Below, one piece after another: positions 1 through 8,091 of a DNA stretch of 64,000 nucleotides. Under the pieces are notes generated by a model. That model saw nothing but the letters and a program-made list of their open reading frames with translations. It did no database searches and was not told the origin of the DNA. Source of the DNA: Bradyrhizobium sp. AT1 (GTDB lineage: Bacteria > Pseudomonadota > Alphaproteobacteria > Rhizobiales > Xanthobacteraceae). Each line of letters starts with the position of its first letter. The stretch's first letter is position 1. Made by a program: the position numbers and the translations under genes. The stretch is from positions 7,093,296-7,157,295 of the forward strand of contig NZ_JXDL01000001.1 in NCBI RefSeq assembly GCF_001590795.1, written 5' to 3'.

Positions 1-567
1 TTCAGGGGACGCAAGCTCAACGGCTTGCCGCAGCACCGCTTCGTGCATCAGGGCATCTCGCGCTCCTACCAGATCACGAACATCTTCCCCGATTTGTCCG
101 TGCATGAGAACGTGCGCGTGGCAGTCCAGGCCCTCACCGTGAGCTACGACATCTGGCGGAATCGCGCCCGGCTGACCGAACTGCAGGCGCGAGCCGACGC
201 GGCACTCGACGCGGTGGGCCTTCTCGGCAAGCGGAACGAACTCGCAAAGTTCCTGTCGCACGGCCAGCAGCGCGCGCTCGAGATCGCGATCGCGCTGGTC
301 TCCGAGCCGGAATTGTTGCTGCTCGACGAGCCGACCGCCGGCATGGGACCGGAAGAGACTAAGGACATGGTCGCGCTGCTCGAGCGGCTCGCCGACAAGC
401 GCACCGTGCTCCTGGTGGAGCACAAGATGAAGATGGTGCTGGGCCTGTCCAAGCGCGTCGTGGTGCTGCATCACGGCCGCCTGCTCGCGGACGGCGCGCC
501 CGACGAGATCAGGAGCAATCCGGAAGTCCGCCGGGTCTATCTCGGACAGAGTGAAGGCTATGGCTGA
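1..567 (+). CDS. livG: ABC transporter ATP-binding protein, LivG type (5' end cut by window)
   Basis: ATPase of a branched-chain amino-acid (HAAT) type ABC importer, acting on the inner face of the membrane. The reading frame is open from base 1, so the start and the Walker A loop lie outside the window. What remains shows the signature LSHGQQRALEIA, a Walker B LLLLDEPTAGM and the H-loop LLVEHKM. The C-terminal YLG ending is typical of LivG. It overlaps the next ATPase gene by 17 bases, so the two are probably translated together as LivG and LivF. The transported substrate cannot be told from the ATPase; amides, urea or aromatic acids are alternatives to amino acids. Confidence 0.9.
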   Translation, partial: FRGRKLNGLPQHRFVHQGISRSYQITNIFPDLSVHENVRVAVQALTVSYDIWRNRARLTELQARADAALDAVGLLGKRNELAKFLSHGQQRALEIAIALVSEPELLLLDEPTAGMGPEETKDMVALLERLADKRTVLLVEHKMKMVLGLSKRVVVLHHGRLLADGAPDEIRSNPEVRRVYLGQSEGYG

Positions 568-1279
568 GACCGCATTGCTCGAGATCGAGAACCTCCACGC
601 CTGGTACGGCGCAAGCCATATCCTGCACGGCATCTCGCTGCACGTGAAGGAGGGCGAGGTGGTCGCCCTCGTCGGCCGCAACGGCGCCGGCAAGACCACG
701 ACCCTGCGGGCGATGATGGGCCTGATGCCGAAAGCGACGGGCCGCGTGCACTTTGCTGGCAGGGAGCTGCTGCCACTACGCGCCCATCAGCGCTTCCACC
801 TGGGCCTTGCCTATGTGCCCGAGGAGCGCCGCATCGTCCCCGGCTTGTCCGTGCGCGAGAACCTGCGGCTCGGCCTGGTCGCGGCCGGCAGCGGCATCGA
901 GGAACGCACGGCGATCGACGAGATTGCCGAGACCTTTCCGCGCCTGAAGGAACGCCTCGACCAGGAAGGCGTGACGCTCTCCGGCGGCGAGCAGCAGATG
1001 CTGGCGATCGCGCGCGCGCTGATCGCCAGGCCGAAGATGATCCTGTTGGATGAGCCCTCCGAGGGCATCATGCCGGTGCTCGTCGAGGAGATGGGCGTGC
1101 TGTTCCGCCGCCTGCGCGACGAGGGCAAGACCCTGCTGCTGGTGGAGCAGAACGTGGAATGGGCGCTGCGGCTGGCCGACCGCGCCGTCATCATCGACCA
1201 GGGTGAGGTCGTCCATCAAAGCAGCGCGGCGGCGCTGCTCGCAGACAAGGACATCCAGGAGCGCTACTGCGCGGTCTGA
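551..1279 (+). CDS. livF: ABC transporter ATP-binding protein, LivF type
   Basis: Second ATPase of the same HAAT-type importer. It has Walker A GRNGAGKTTT near residue 43, the Q-loop region, the signature LSGGEQQMLAIARAL near residue 143, Walker B ILLDEPSEGI and H-loop LLVEQN, all intact. Its 242 residues fit the family. The GTG at 551 overlaps livG; the ATG at 560 is an alternative start giving MAETALLEI. The binding protein and permeases must lie upstream, outside the window. Substrate unknown. Confidence 0.92.
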   Translation: MKAMAETALLEIENLHAWYGASHILHGISLHVKEGEVVALVGRNGAGKTTTLRAMMGLMPKATGRVHFAGRELLPLRAHQRFHLGLAYVPEERRIVPGLSVRENLRLGLVAAGSGIEERTAIDEIAETFPRLKERLDQEGVTLSGGEQQMLAIARALIARPKMILLDEPSEGIMPVLVEEMGVLFRRLRDEGKTLLLVEQNVEWALRLADRAVIIDQGEVVHQSSAAALLADKDIQERYCAV

Positions 1280-1281
1280 CG

Positions 1282-3318
1282 TCAGGCCACGACTTTGGCC
1301 GCGGCGCCGGCGAGGCGAAGTTCTTCCTTCGCCAGATAATCGCCAATCGCGTCCCCCGGCATGGGCTTTGCGAAATAATAGCCCTGGATGAAGTCGCACC
1401 CGAGGCGGCGCAATGTGTCGAGCTGGGCACGTGTCTCGACGCCCTCGACGACGCAGGCGATCTCCATGTCGTCGCACAGGCCCGTGAGCGATTTGATGAT
1501 CTTGTAGCTCACGGGATTGTCGTTGATGTCGGAAACGAAGCTGCGGTCGACCTTGATCTTGTCCAGCGGCAGCCGGTGCACGTGGCTCAGCGAGGAATAG
1601 CCGGTGCCGAAATCGTCGAGCGAAACGCCGCATCCCATCGCCTTCAGCGTCGCGATCGACTGCTGTGCGCGGATGAAGTCGAAAGTAACTGCGGTCTCGG
1701 TGATCTCGAAATCGATCCGGTGCGGAGACAGGCCGCTCTTCTCGATGATCGAGATCAGCGGCAGGATGCCCTCGGCGGCACAGACGTCGTGGGCGGACAG
1801 GTTGAACGACAGACGGATGTGATCGGGCCAGGTTCTGGCCGTCGCGAGCGCGCGCCTCAGCAGCGCCTGCGTGAGGGGACGGATCAGGCCGATGCGCTCG
1901 GCCGCCGGAATGAAGTCGGCCGGCGAGACCAGGCCAAGGCGGGAGCTGTGCCAGCGTGCCAGGACCTCGAAGCCCGCGGTGTGCTCGCTCATGGCATCGA
2001 CGATCGGCTGGAACACCAGGTCCATCTCGGTGCTGAAATCGGCCGTGCGCAGCAAATTCTCGATGACGCCGCGGCTGCGGATCTCGGCCTCGAGCTCGCT
2101 CGAGAAGATCACGGTGCGGCCGCGCAGATGGCGCTTGGCATGATAGAGCGAGTAGTCGGCGCATTCGTAGAGCGCCTCCGACGTCGTCGCGGAGTACGGG
2201 AATAATGCGAAGCCGATCGAGCAGGACAGCCCGGTATGGGCGGTGTCGAGCTGGTAGGGCAGCCTGACCTGATCGCCGATGCGCTCGCCGAGCCGCATCA
2301 GGTCCGAATCCTCGGGGTCGCCGCACACGACGAGACCGAATTCGTCGCCGCCGAGCCGGGCCAACTCCACACGCTGCGGGCCAAAGCCCTCGCAAACCTC
2401 GCGAATGCGCCGGCCCGCTTCGATCAGGACGCGGTCGCCCACCGAGTGGCCGTAATTGTCGTTGATCGGCTTGAAGCCGTCGAGGTCGATGATCCCGACC
2501 GCGACCCGGACGTGCCGGCGCTCGGCGTCGGCAAAGGCGCTCGACAGCTCGGCGAAGAAGCGGCGGCGGTTCGGCAGCTCGGTGAGGGAATCCAGATTGG
2601 CAAGGCGGAAGTTCTCGTCCGAGAGCGCCTGCGTCGCGGCCTGCTGTGCGAGCAGCGACTTGCGGCTGGCGACGAGGTCGGCGAAGTCGCGATAGTAGAT
2701 GGTCAGCACCGTCACCATCGCGCCGGTGACCAGCAAATTGTTGACGGCCATCGCCTCTAGCGTCGGCTCGCCCGTGGCGAAGTAGAACACCACATAGGGT
2801 ACGTCGACGACCAGGGTCACGATCAGTGCGGACGAACGCAGATGCATCAGCGAGAAGATGCAGCCGATCACGGTCACCGCCATGTAGAAGGCAACCTGGC
2901 TCTTGGCAAAGGGATCGCCGTAGGGATAGAGCGCAAACGACCAGGCGGTGAAGCCCGCTGCGATCGGTGCCGCGATCCAGTTGGTGAGACGCAGACTGCG
3001 CAGGATGTCGGCGTCGTTGCGTACGACGTGGCGCTGCCGCAGCCACCAGAAGGTCCGATAGCCCGCCACTGCGATCAGTGCGCCCGGCACGATCATGCTG
3101 AGCGAGGCGGGCGCCAGCGGAACATAGGTATAGGCGACAGCGATCGTGTTGGTGATCAGGATGAAGTAGAGCAGCGGGATCTGCTTGGAGAAGGCTTCGA
3201 ACTGCGCGCGCGTGAGCTCAGGATTGTCGACCGGGACCCGGAACAGATCCACGACGGCGGCGAGATGAGACTTGAATCTGGCGACAGGCATTGCAATACG
3301 AGCCCTGGATATCTTCAA
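1282..3318 (-). CDS. Membrane-anchored GGDEF/EAL cyclic-di-GMP protein
   Basis: Predicted bifunctional or regulatory c-di-GMP protein of 678 residues. The first ~210 residues hold several hydrophobic segments that would anchor it in the inner membrane as a sensor. The GGDEF domain has an intact GGDEF motif near residue 322 (ARLGGDEFGLVV). The upstream inhibitory RxxD site is not visible at the expected place. The EAL domain reads EVL in GFEVLARW and keeps NLS, ITET, DDFGTGYSS, the Lys-x-x-x-Asp of DKIKVDRSF, EGVET and QGYYF, so phosphodiesterase activity is plausible. The gene converges on livF with a 2-base gap. Signal and output are unknown. Confidence 0.93.
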   Translation of the reverse strand: MKISRARIAMPVARFKSHLAAVVDLFRVPVDNPELTRAQFEAFSKQIPLLYFILITNTIAVAYTYVPLAPASLSMIVPGALIAVAGYRTFWWLRQRHVVRNDADILRSLRLTNWIAAPIAAGFTAWSFALYPYGDPFAKSQVAFYMAVTVIGCIFSLMHLRSSALIVTLVVDVPYVVFYFATGEPTLEAMAVNNLLVTGAMVTVLTIYYRDFADLVASRKSLLAQQAATQALSDENFRLANLDSLTELPNRRRFFAELSSAFADAERRHVRVAVGIIDLDGFKPINDNYGHSVGDRVLIEAGRRIREVCEGFGPQRVELARLGGDEFGLVVCGDPEDSDLMRLGERIGDQVRLPYQLDTAHTGLSCSIGFALFPYSATTSEALYECADYSLYHAKRHLRGRTVIFSSELEAEIRSRGVIENLLRTADFSTEMDLVFQPIVDAMSEHTAGFEVLARWHSSRLGLVSPADFIPAAERIGLIRPLTQALLRRALATARTWPDHIRLSFNLSAHDVCAAEGILPLISIIEKSGLSPHRIDFEITETAVTFDFIRAQQSIATLKAMGCGVSLDDFGTGYSSLSHVHRLPLDKIKVDRSFVSDINDNPVSYKIIKSLTGLCDDMEIACVVEGVETRAQLDTLRRLGCDFIQGYYFAKPMPGDAIGDYLAKEELRLAGAAAKVVA

Positions 3319-3666
3319 AAACGCAAGCGATCTTGCACGGCGGGGGTAAAGGGCGCGTTAGATCGATCCCCTCGTCGCGGGTTGCGCGCGGCCACAGATG
3401 CTCCGGCCTGGTGCTCCAGTGAGGCCACGTTAAGCATAAGCCGCGGAAGAAGCCCGCGGTTTGGTTGCAAACGGCCGTAATAGGTGCAGCTACGTTCTGC
3501 TAACCATGTGAGAGAGCGCAACGTATTGCCGCACCGCCGATGTGAGAGCTGCTCGTCGAAAATGCTCCGACAGGCCGGGCGCATAGCTCGCACGCTCAGC
3601 CGGTTCGACGAACGGATTCGGTGCGCCGTTCGACAACGGCGGCGCGGCGGCTGGAAGCCGGAGCGC
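3319..3666. other. Intergenic stretch, no gene supported
   Basis: This holds the upstream region of the GGDEF/EAL gene. A 92-codon minus-strand frame at 3315-3593 lacks a convincing ribosome site, domain or signal peptide, so I left it out. No clear hairpin or repeat was seen. Confidence 0.5.
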
Positions 3667-3951
3667 CTAGCGCCCGATCGTCACGCCGGCGGTCGAGCGC
3701 ATGGCGTCCCCGAGGCTCGTCGCGTTCTTGTCGTCGAGTACGTCTCGCGTCAGCACGGTGGTCTGACCGGGCGTGTTGAGGACCGTCTCGCCGCGCGAGG
3801 AGGACAGCCGGTCGGCCTTGTAGGGTGCGGCCGGATCGGTGGCGGAGCCTGTCGCGTGCGGTTGGCGCGACCGCTTGCCGGGCGCCGCAACGGCGGCTTG
3901 CGAGACATAGAGGGCGGTGATCACGACCAGCAGCAACGAGCTTGCGCGCAT
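3667..3951 (-). CDS. Small exported protein resembling the N-terminal edge of a TonB receptor plug
   Basis: 94 residues. A clear signal peptide (MRASSLLLVVITALYVSQAAVA) is followed by a polar linker. The C-terminal ~40 residues look like the opening of a TonB-dependent receptor plug: TVLTRDVLDDKNATSLGDAM followed by RSTAGVTIGR. In full receptors this is followed by the rest of the plug and a barrel; here a TAG stop comes at once and the downstream bases do not continue the family in any frame I checked. It may be a remnant of a receptor gene or a short protein kept for its own role. An AGG-rich stretch upstream supports the start. Confidence 0.6.
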   Translation of the reverse strand: MRASSLLLVVITALYVSQAAVAAPGKRSRQPHATGSATDPAAPYKADRLSSSRGETVLNTPGQTTVLTRDVLDDKNATSLGDAMRSTAGVTIGR

Positions 3952-4014
3952 ATGCGATCTCCCTTGTCGGGATATCAGCCTAGCACATCAGGACAGCGAT
4001 CGCGGAAGAAAGGA

Positions 4015-5337
4015 TCAGGCGAGTGCGGCCTGGCGTTCCAGCGCCGGCTCGCGGGACCGCTCGACTTTCGAGGGCTCGGCGAGCCGCGTGAAACTGCGAT
4101 GGCTCGCCTGCGCGGGGGCCTCGACGATGACGCCCTCACAGACGATCTGTCCGCCGAGCATCTTGAATTCCAGCTTGTCGTAGCGCGGCATCGTCTCGCC
4201 GGGCGCGGGCGGCAGCAGGCCGATGCTGCCCTGGATGTTCAGCGTGGCTTCGCCGGTGCCGTGCAGCCGAGGATTCCACATCCTGATCCCGCTTTCCGTC
4301 CAGCGCTGCCGGATCAGCGCGGTGCGATCGGCAGGTTCCGTGGGTCTGGCGCGAACTTTCGGCGGGCTGCGGATTTCCGGAGCAGGCGACACGAGCGCCG
4401 GACCGATGTGGGTGATGACGCTGGCCGCATCAGTGGAATTTTGCTCCGCGACCACCGCCGCTACGGGCGCCGCAATATCCGCAGCTGCCGGCTCGATGGC
4501 CACCGCATCGTCCGGCAAGGAATCGCCGGCGAAATGAGTCTCGGAGGCAGGCTCGACCAGAAGTTCGGCATCGCCAGAGGTGACGCACGGCGCATCGAGG
4601 ATCGGCTCAACATCAACAGCGACGCCGGGAGGCCGATCGTCGTCTACGATGAGGGCATTGGCCCCAAGCGGATCAGGCTCGACATCGACGGCCGACGGCG
4701 ATGTCTCCACCGTGACAATGGCCTTGGCCTCGATCGGGAATGGATCGTTGTCAATGACGACTTCGGCGGCGTCGACCGGTTCGTCGATCGCGACCCGCAT
4801 TGCATCGAAGGGCTCAACCTCTGTCGAGGCCTCCGCAACCGGGCCGCTGCTGATGGCGGGCTCGGACGCGGTTTCGATCTCGACGGCCGAAGCCTCCTCC
4901 TCGACGACCGGCGCGATGTGGGGCGGCGTATCCCGGGAGACATCGTCGCCGACGACCGCGTCGGTTGGTGCTGCCGGCGGGCTCTCCGAGATGACGGAGA
5001 TCGCGGAATCATCCTGGGTCGAACGAGCTTCGCTTTCGGCTTCGTCGCGCCGCGAAGTCGTGCCGATGTCGGCAACTTGAGTCGAAGCGGCTTCCGCGAC
5101 AACGACTTCGGCGACAGCGGCTTCAGCGATGATGGGCGAGACGTCAGCGGTGACCGGCGTGACGTCGATGCTGCCGCCATCCGGCACAGGCCGAAGCCGG
5201 GTGAATGCCCATTTCACCGCGGGGATGCGGCGCAGCAACGATATCAGTCTCGAAAGCACTAGGAGTTGTCCAAGAAGTCCTCGACGTGAGGCAATCGCTG
5301 ATTCGCCAGCAATGTGAAAAACTGCCCCGGCCGTCAC
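4015..5337 (-). CDS. Ala/Glu/Val-rich low-complexity protein with conserved C-terminal part
   Basis: 440 residues, function not recognised. From a GTG start the first ~45 residues contain a basic, weakly hydrophobic segment (LLVLSRLISLLRRI). Residues ~60-300 are an acidic, Ala/Val/Asp/Glu/Pro-rich stretch with no stable fold suggested. The last ~110 residues look folded (RTALIRQRWTESGIRMWNP, then YDKLEFKMLGGQIVCEGVIV). The acidic stretch could be a periplasmic or cytoplasmic spacer. The start is uncertain because the N-terminus has several possible initiation codons. Confidence 0.65.
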   Translation of the reverse strand: MTAGAVFHIAGESAIASRRGLLGQLLVLSRLISLLRRIPAVKWAFTRLRPVPDGGSIDVTPVTADVSPIIAEAAVAEVVVAEAASTQVADIGTTSRRDEAESEARSTQDDSAISVISESPPAAPTDAVVGDDVSRDTPPHIAPVVEEEASAVEIETASEPAISSGPVAEASTEVEPFDAMRVAIDEPVDAAEVVIDNDPFPIEAKAIVTVETSPSAVDVEPDPLGANALIVDDDRPPGVAVDVEPILDAPCVTSGDAELLVEPASETHFAGDSLPDDAVAIEPAAADIAAPVAAVVAEQNSTDAASVITHIGPALVSPAPEIRSPPKVRARPTEPADRTALIRQRWTESGIRMWNPRLHGTGEATLNIQGSIGLLPPAPGETMPRYDKLEFKMLGGQIVCEGVIVEAPAQASHRSFTRLAEPSKVERSREPALERQAALA

Positions 5338-5523
5338 ACCCCTGTCAATCTAGGTGAGACCAATTGCAGAACATCCGCGCATTCGGCGCGTGCGACGTGT
5401 CAGCCATCACGGCGACGCGGTCATCGTCGTAGAGGCCACGGTTTGGCCGAACCAGCGTGACCGCGACCACAGTACAGCCGCGCCGAAGCAGGCACGCTCC
5501 TTCCGAAGCGGTAGGAGAGGGAA

Positions 5524-5859
5524 GTGATCCACAAGATTTGTCTTGCTGCGGCCTTCGCCGCATCCATGGGCGTGCCGGCGTTTGCCGACGATCTCACGCC
5601 TAAAATCGCCGCTCACCTCATTCCGCCCAATCCGGAGATCCACATCTCCTGGACCAGTCCTGCATCCGATCCCGAGGGCCGCGCGATCGAGGTGGTCTGC
5701 GGCGAGGTCACGGTTCGCAATCCCCGGGGCTTTTCGACATCGACGTTCGCCTATGTCATCGACGACGACAAGCTCTGGCTGGCGTGGAAGATCGATTGGA
5801 TGAAGGAGCCGGAGTCACAGGGCGTCCGCCGCGTGATGAGATATTGTCCCGGTCGTTGA
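5524..5859 (+). CDS. Hypothetical exported protein
   Basis: 111 residues from a GTG start preceded by GGTAGGAGAGGGAA. A signal peptide (KICLAAAFAASMGVPAFA) is evident, so the mature ~90 residues should be periplasmic. Two cysteines (VVCGEV and MRYCPG) could pair. No known domain is recognised. It stands alone between divergent and convergent neighbours. Confidence 0.65.
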   Translation: MIHKICLAAAFAASMGVPAFADDLTPKIAAHLIPPNPEIHISWTSPASDPEGRAIEVVCGEVTVRNPRGFSTSTFAYVIDDDKLWLAWKIDWMKEPESQGVRRVMRYCPGR

Positions 5860-5920
5860 TCGACCCCTGTCGGACCGTGGAGGGGACGACGTCCCCTCCC
5901 GGTATCCGCGAACTTTTCGA

Positions 5921-6208
5921 CTATTTGCCGGAGCCGGCACCGCCGCCAGCCTGGCTGCCCATATTGTTGGTGTTGGTGTTGTTGGTGTTGGTGCCGCCGG
6001 CCGAGGGTTGCTGCGCACCCTTGCTGTCGGCGGCTTCGTTCTGCATGTTCGACGAACGTCCGGTCGTCATGCCTTTGGTAGCGGGACCTCGCGATGACGG
6101 GCCGACGTCGCCCTGGCCGGAGGCGCCTGGAGCGGGTTGTGTCTGCGCGACGGCGCCACCGGTCGCCAGCGCCATGATGCATGCGGATGCCAAGATGAGC
6201 TTCTTCAT
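5921..6208 (-). CDS. Hypothetical exported low-complexity protein
   Basis: 95 residues. It has a signal peptide (MKKLILASACIMALATGGAVA) and a ribosome site AAGGAGAAT just before the ATG. The mature part is rich in Gly, Asn, Gln, Ser and Thr, with a short run of TNTNN repeats, and is probably disordered. Function unknown. Similar short exported proteins recur in this window (13983, 29034). Confidence 0.65.
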   Translation of the reverse strand: MKKLILASACIMALATGGAVAQTQPAPGASGQGDVGPSSRGPATKGMTTGRSSNMQNEAADSKGAQQPSAGGTNTNNTNTNNMGSQAGGGAGSGK

Positions 6209-6370
6209 GGGATTCTCCTTGACTTTACATGCCCAGACAATCCGCCTGCGTCAGCGACGTTCCTGTCGCGTTGCAGCCGTCCGTTCAACTCTATGCGGCC
6301 TAACGTCGGGGTTCCCGTTGTCATCGGCAGGGGCTATGCAGGACCGTCATTGTTGGTCAGGGAACGACGC

Positions 6371-7180
6371 ATGAGGAAGATTGCCGCCGTCGGAGCGCTT
6401 CTGCTCTGGTCTACCATCGCATTCGCGCAGGATCGCACCATCACGGTCGCCTCGACCACCTCGACGGAACAATCGGGCCTGTTCGGCCATCTGCTGCCGC
6501 TGTTCACCAAGGCCGAAGGCATTGGCGTGAAGGTCGTCGCCGTCGGCACCGGCCAGGCGCTGGATATCGGGCGGCGCGGCGATGCCGATGTGGTGTTCGT
6601 CCATGACAGGCCCGCCGAAGACAAGTTCATGTCGGAAGGGCAGGGCGTCAAGCGCTTCGACGTCATGTACAACGATTTCGTCATCGTCGGTCCGAAGAGC
6701 GATCCTGCAAAAATCGCCGGTGGCAAGGACGTTGCGGACGCGCTGCGCAAGATCGCAGCGGCGAAGGCACCGTTCATTTCGCGCGGCGACAAGTCCGGCA
6801 CGCACGCAGCCGAGCTGAGGCTGTGGAAAGAGGCCGGTGTCGATCTCAGTGCCGGCAAGGACAATTGGTATCGCGAGATCGGCCAGGGCATGGGCCCGGC
6901 GTTGAACATGGCCTCCTCGTCGAACGCCTATCTACTGTCGGACCGCGGCACCTGGCTGTCCTTCAAGAACCGCGGCGAGCTTGCTATCCTGACCGAGGGT
7001 GACAAGCGGCTCTTCAACCAATACGGCGTCATGCTGGTGAATCCCGAGAAGCACCCCAACGTGAAGGCCAAGGACGGTCAGGCCTTTATCGAGTGGCTCG
7101 TCTCGTCTCGGGGGCAGGAGGCGATCGCCGGCTACAAGGTCGGCGGCGAGCAGCTATTTTTCCCCAACGCGTCCCACTAG
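6371..7180 (+). CDS. tupA: Tungstate ABC transporter periplasmic binding protein
   Basis: TupA-type binding protein of 269 residues. A signal peptide (AAVGALLLWSTIAFA) precedes the family opening TITVASTTSTEQSGL. Other hallmarks are DVVFVHDRPAEDKF, YNDFVIVGP, SRGDKSGTH and LSDRGTWL, the conserved oxyanion-binding segments of TupA. The frame is open back to 6137, but the ATG at 6371 begins the signal peptide and is preceded by a purine-rich site. The last 27 bases overlap the 3' end of the opposing permease gene. Tungstate would feed tungsten or molybdenum enzymes such as formate dehydrogenase. No ATPase gene lies nearby. Confidence 0.9.
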   Translation: MRKIAAVGALLLWSTIAFAQDRTITVASTTSTEQSGLFGHLLPLFTKAEGIGVKVVAVGTGQALDIGRRGDADVVFVHDRPAEDKFMSEGQGVKRFDVMYNDFVIVGPKSDPAKIAGGKDVADALRKIAAAKAPFISRGDKSGTHAAELRLWKEAGVDLSAGKDNWYREIGQGMGPALNMASSSNAYLLSDRGTWLSFKNRGELAILTEGDKRLFNQYGVMLVNPEKHPNVKAKDGQAFIEWLVSSRGQEAIAGYKVGGEQLFFPNASH

Positions 7181-7852
7181 CAGGAAGGCGATTGTCGACA
7201 CCGCCACGCTGAGCGCGAGCAGGATCAGCCCCAGCCCGAGCGCCAGCGGCAGGTCGCCCTTGCTGGTCTCCAGCGCGATCGCGGTCGTCATCGTGCGCGT
7301 GAAGCCGCGGATGTTGCCGCCGACGATCATGATGGCGCCGACTTCGGCGATGGCGCGCCCGAACGCCGCGAGAAAGGCCGTCAGCAGCGAGGTTCGGCCG
7401 AGTGCGAACAGCAGCGCCATGCTCCGGAAGGCCGACAGGCCGTCGATCCGGGCCAGATCGCCATATTCCGCCCACAGCAGGCTCGCGGGCCGGTGCACCA
7501 GCGCCACCACGATCGGGGTGGCCAGCAGCGTCTGCGCGATCACCATGGCAGCCGGCGTGAACAGCAGTCCGGCTGCCCCAAGCGGGCCGGACCGCGATAG
7601 CAGGAGATAGAGCGCGAGTCCGACCACGACCGGCGGAAGGCCGAGGAGCGCGTTGGTCAGGACGATGACGACCTGTCGCCCGCGGAAACGGGTAATCGCG
7701 AGCATGGCGCCGAGCGGCGCGCCGATCACGAGCGCGATGAAGCTTGCGGTCAGGCTGACTCGCACCGACAGGGCGACGACGCCGAGCAGCTCGGCGTCGG
7801 CTTCGCCGATGAGCGTGAAGGCGGCAGCGATGGATTGCGAGAAGTCGTTCAT
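7154..7852 (-). CDS. tupB: Tungstate ABC transporter permease
   Basis: 232-residue membrane protein with about five or six hydrophobic helices, and the permease-ATPase coupling (EAA-like) loop with Gly in AFGRAIAEVGAIMIVGGN. It matches the TupB permease family, whose partner is TupA on the opposite strand. Unusually the two genes converge and share 27 bases at their 3' ends instead of forming a co-directional operon. The TupC ATPase is not in this window, so either it is encoded elsewhere or a shared ATPase is used. Confidence 0.88.
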   Translation of the reverse strand: MNDFSQSIAAAFTLIGEADAELLGVVALSVRVSLTASFIALVIGAPLGAMLAITRFRGRQVVIVLTNALLGLPPVVVGLALYLLLSRSGPLGAAGLLFTPAAMVIAQTLLATPIVVALVHRPASLLWAEYGDLARIDGLSAFRSMALLFALGRTSLLTAFLAAFGRAIAEVGAIMIVGGNIRGFTRTMTTAIALETSKGDLPLALGLGLILLALSVAVSTIAFLLVGRVGEK

Positions 7853-7995
7853 CCAGGTCTGGACGTCGGCGCCGGCCGCAATGCCTCGGGGGCGTCGGGG
7901 TCGGGACTGCGAAGGCGTTTCACGTAAGATTTCCTGCGAGTATCCTGGTGCAAGGCAGCGGCGCGGTCGCGTTGGTCTGGCACCTCGTGGCTTCG

Positions 7996-8028
7996 CCTGC
8001 CGCCGGGAAGGGGTTTCCCGGCAGCAGG
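7996..8028. terminator. Strong hairpin downstream of pstS, possible transcript end
   Basis: A 14-base arm at 7996-8009 pairs with 8015-8028 with one mismatch. It lies between the stop of pstS and the start of tupB. No T-run follows on either strand, so it may protect an RNA end or be a dispersed palindrome rather than an intrinsic terminator. Confidence 0.35.
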
Positions 8029-8091
8029 CCGATCACAGAATACTCACATGGAGCGGTTTGGAAACCGGATTTAACCGGGCCGCATTCGGCC

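Noticed and set aside
776..3046. 756-codon minus-strand frame spanning livF and the GGDEF/EAL gene
   Set aside because: It is antisense and out-of-frame to two well-supported genes and is Arg/Pro/Ala-rich as expected of GC-rich shadow frames.
3315..3593. 92-codon minus-strand frame
   Set aside because: No ribosome site, leader or recognisable domain; overlaps the start region of another gene.
7853..8091. Possible riboswitch (molybdenum cofactor or cobalamin type) upstream of tupB
   Set aside because: There is a hairpin, but the conserved core bases of either class are not present.
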